In this document: in pieces, positions 6,371 to 6,385 of the stretch
How positions within the stretch are numbered: position 1 is the stretch's first letter
How the letters are laid out: each line of letters opens with the position of its first letter
From: Bacteroidota bacterium
Lineage (GTDB): Bacteria > Bacteroidota > Bacteroidia > M30B66
Direction of reading: 5' to 3'
Assembly (NCBI GenBank): GCA_947497195.1
Contig: CANMGM010000133.1
Span: 1 to 6,385 of the forward strand
Length of the DNA stretch: 6,385 nucleotides
Program-made: the position numbers and the translations under genes
Notes under the pieces: generated by a model
Told to the model about the DNA's origin: nothing
What the model saw: the letters and a program-made list of their open reading frames with translations, nothing else
Database searches by the model: none

Positions 6371-6379
6371 GCAAAAGTA
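6371..6379 (-). promoter_or_regulatory. -7 promoter element of the lipoprotein gene
   Basis: On the minus strand TACTTTTG (6379-6372) matches TAnnTTTG perfectly and is followed by C, then an A9 run (6370-6362) and the ATG at 6356. The predicted start of transcription falls in or near the A run, giving a leader of about 10 A-rich bases without Shine-Dalgarno. The -33 element would lie beyond the window edge. Confidence 0.7.
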
Positions 6380-6385
6380 TATGAA

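Noticed and set aside
6357..6374. Upstream TTG as the start of the lipoprotein gene
   Set aside because: The TTG is the end of the TACTTTTG promoter element; MKK at 6356 gives a standard lipoprotein signal.
1..6385. CRISPR array, insertion sequence, prophage or defence system
   Set aside because: No regular repeats, transposase or integrase motifs, or defence genes were seen on either strand.

Overview
The window looks like ordinary core chromosome of a member of the Bacteroidota. This is inferred from several signs: -7 promoter elements of the TAnnTTTG type in front of genes; no Shine-Dalgarno sequences at the starts, with A-rich leaders instead; adjacent era and der genes; a fused formiminotransferase-cyclodeaminase (FtcD); a lipoprotein with an acidic stretch just after the lipidated cysteine; and Kdo transferase motifs (HNILEP, IIAPHEID) written the way this phylum writes them. 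I cannot name a genus.

Layout, left to right. Positions 1-744 (+) hold the C-terminal part of the Kdo transferase WaaA/KdtA, cut by the window edge. It overlaps by 7 bases an exported outer-membrane beta-barrel protein of unknown function (738-1472, +). Next is a 355-base spacer (1473-1827). It holds a tRNA-Leu(UAA) gene at 1587-1671 with its own promoter and a strong intrinsic terminator, then a 9-bp inverted repeat and a probable promoter for the next operon. That operon is era (1828-2712, +) and der (2715-4022, +), two ribosome-assembly GTPases separated by 2 bases. Convergent to der, and only 30 bases away, is ftcD (4053-5741, -), for the last steps of histidine breakdown to glutamate with one-carbon transfer to tetrahydrofolate. 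Upstream of ftcD on the same strand is a small secreted lipoprotein (5814-6356, -) with its own promoter and a strong terminator that separates it from ftcD.

Functionally the window mixes envelope biogenesis (WaaA, beta-barrel protein, lipoprotein), translation (tRNA-Leu, Era, Der) and amino-acid catabolism (FtcD). I see no mobile element, CRISPR array, phage gene or toxin-antitoxin pair, and no convincing new system. The points most worth a second look are an Asp-to-Glu change in the G4 motif of Era, the unknown barrel protein translationally overlapped with waaA, the inverted repeat interleaved with the era promoter, and the lipoprotein with a possible surface-export signal.
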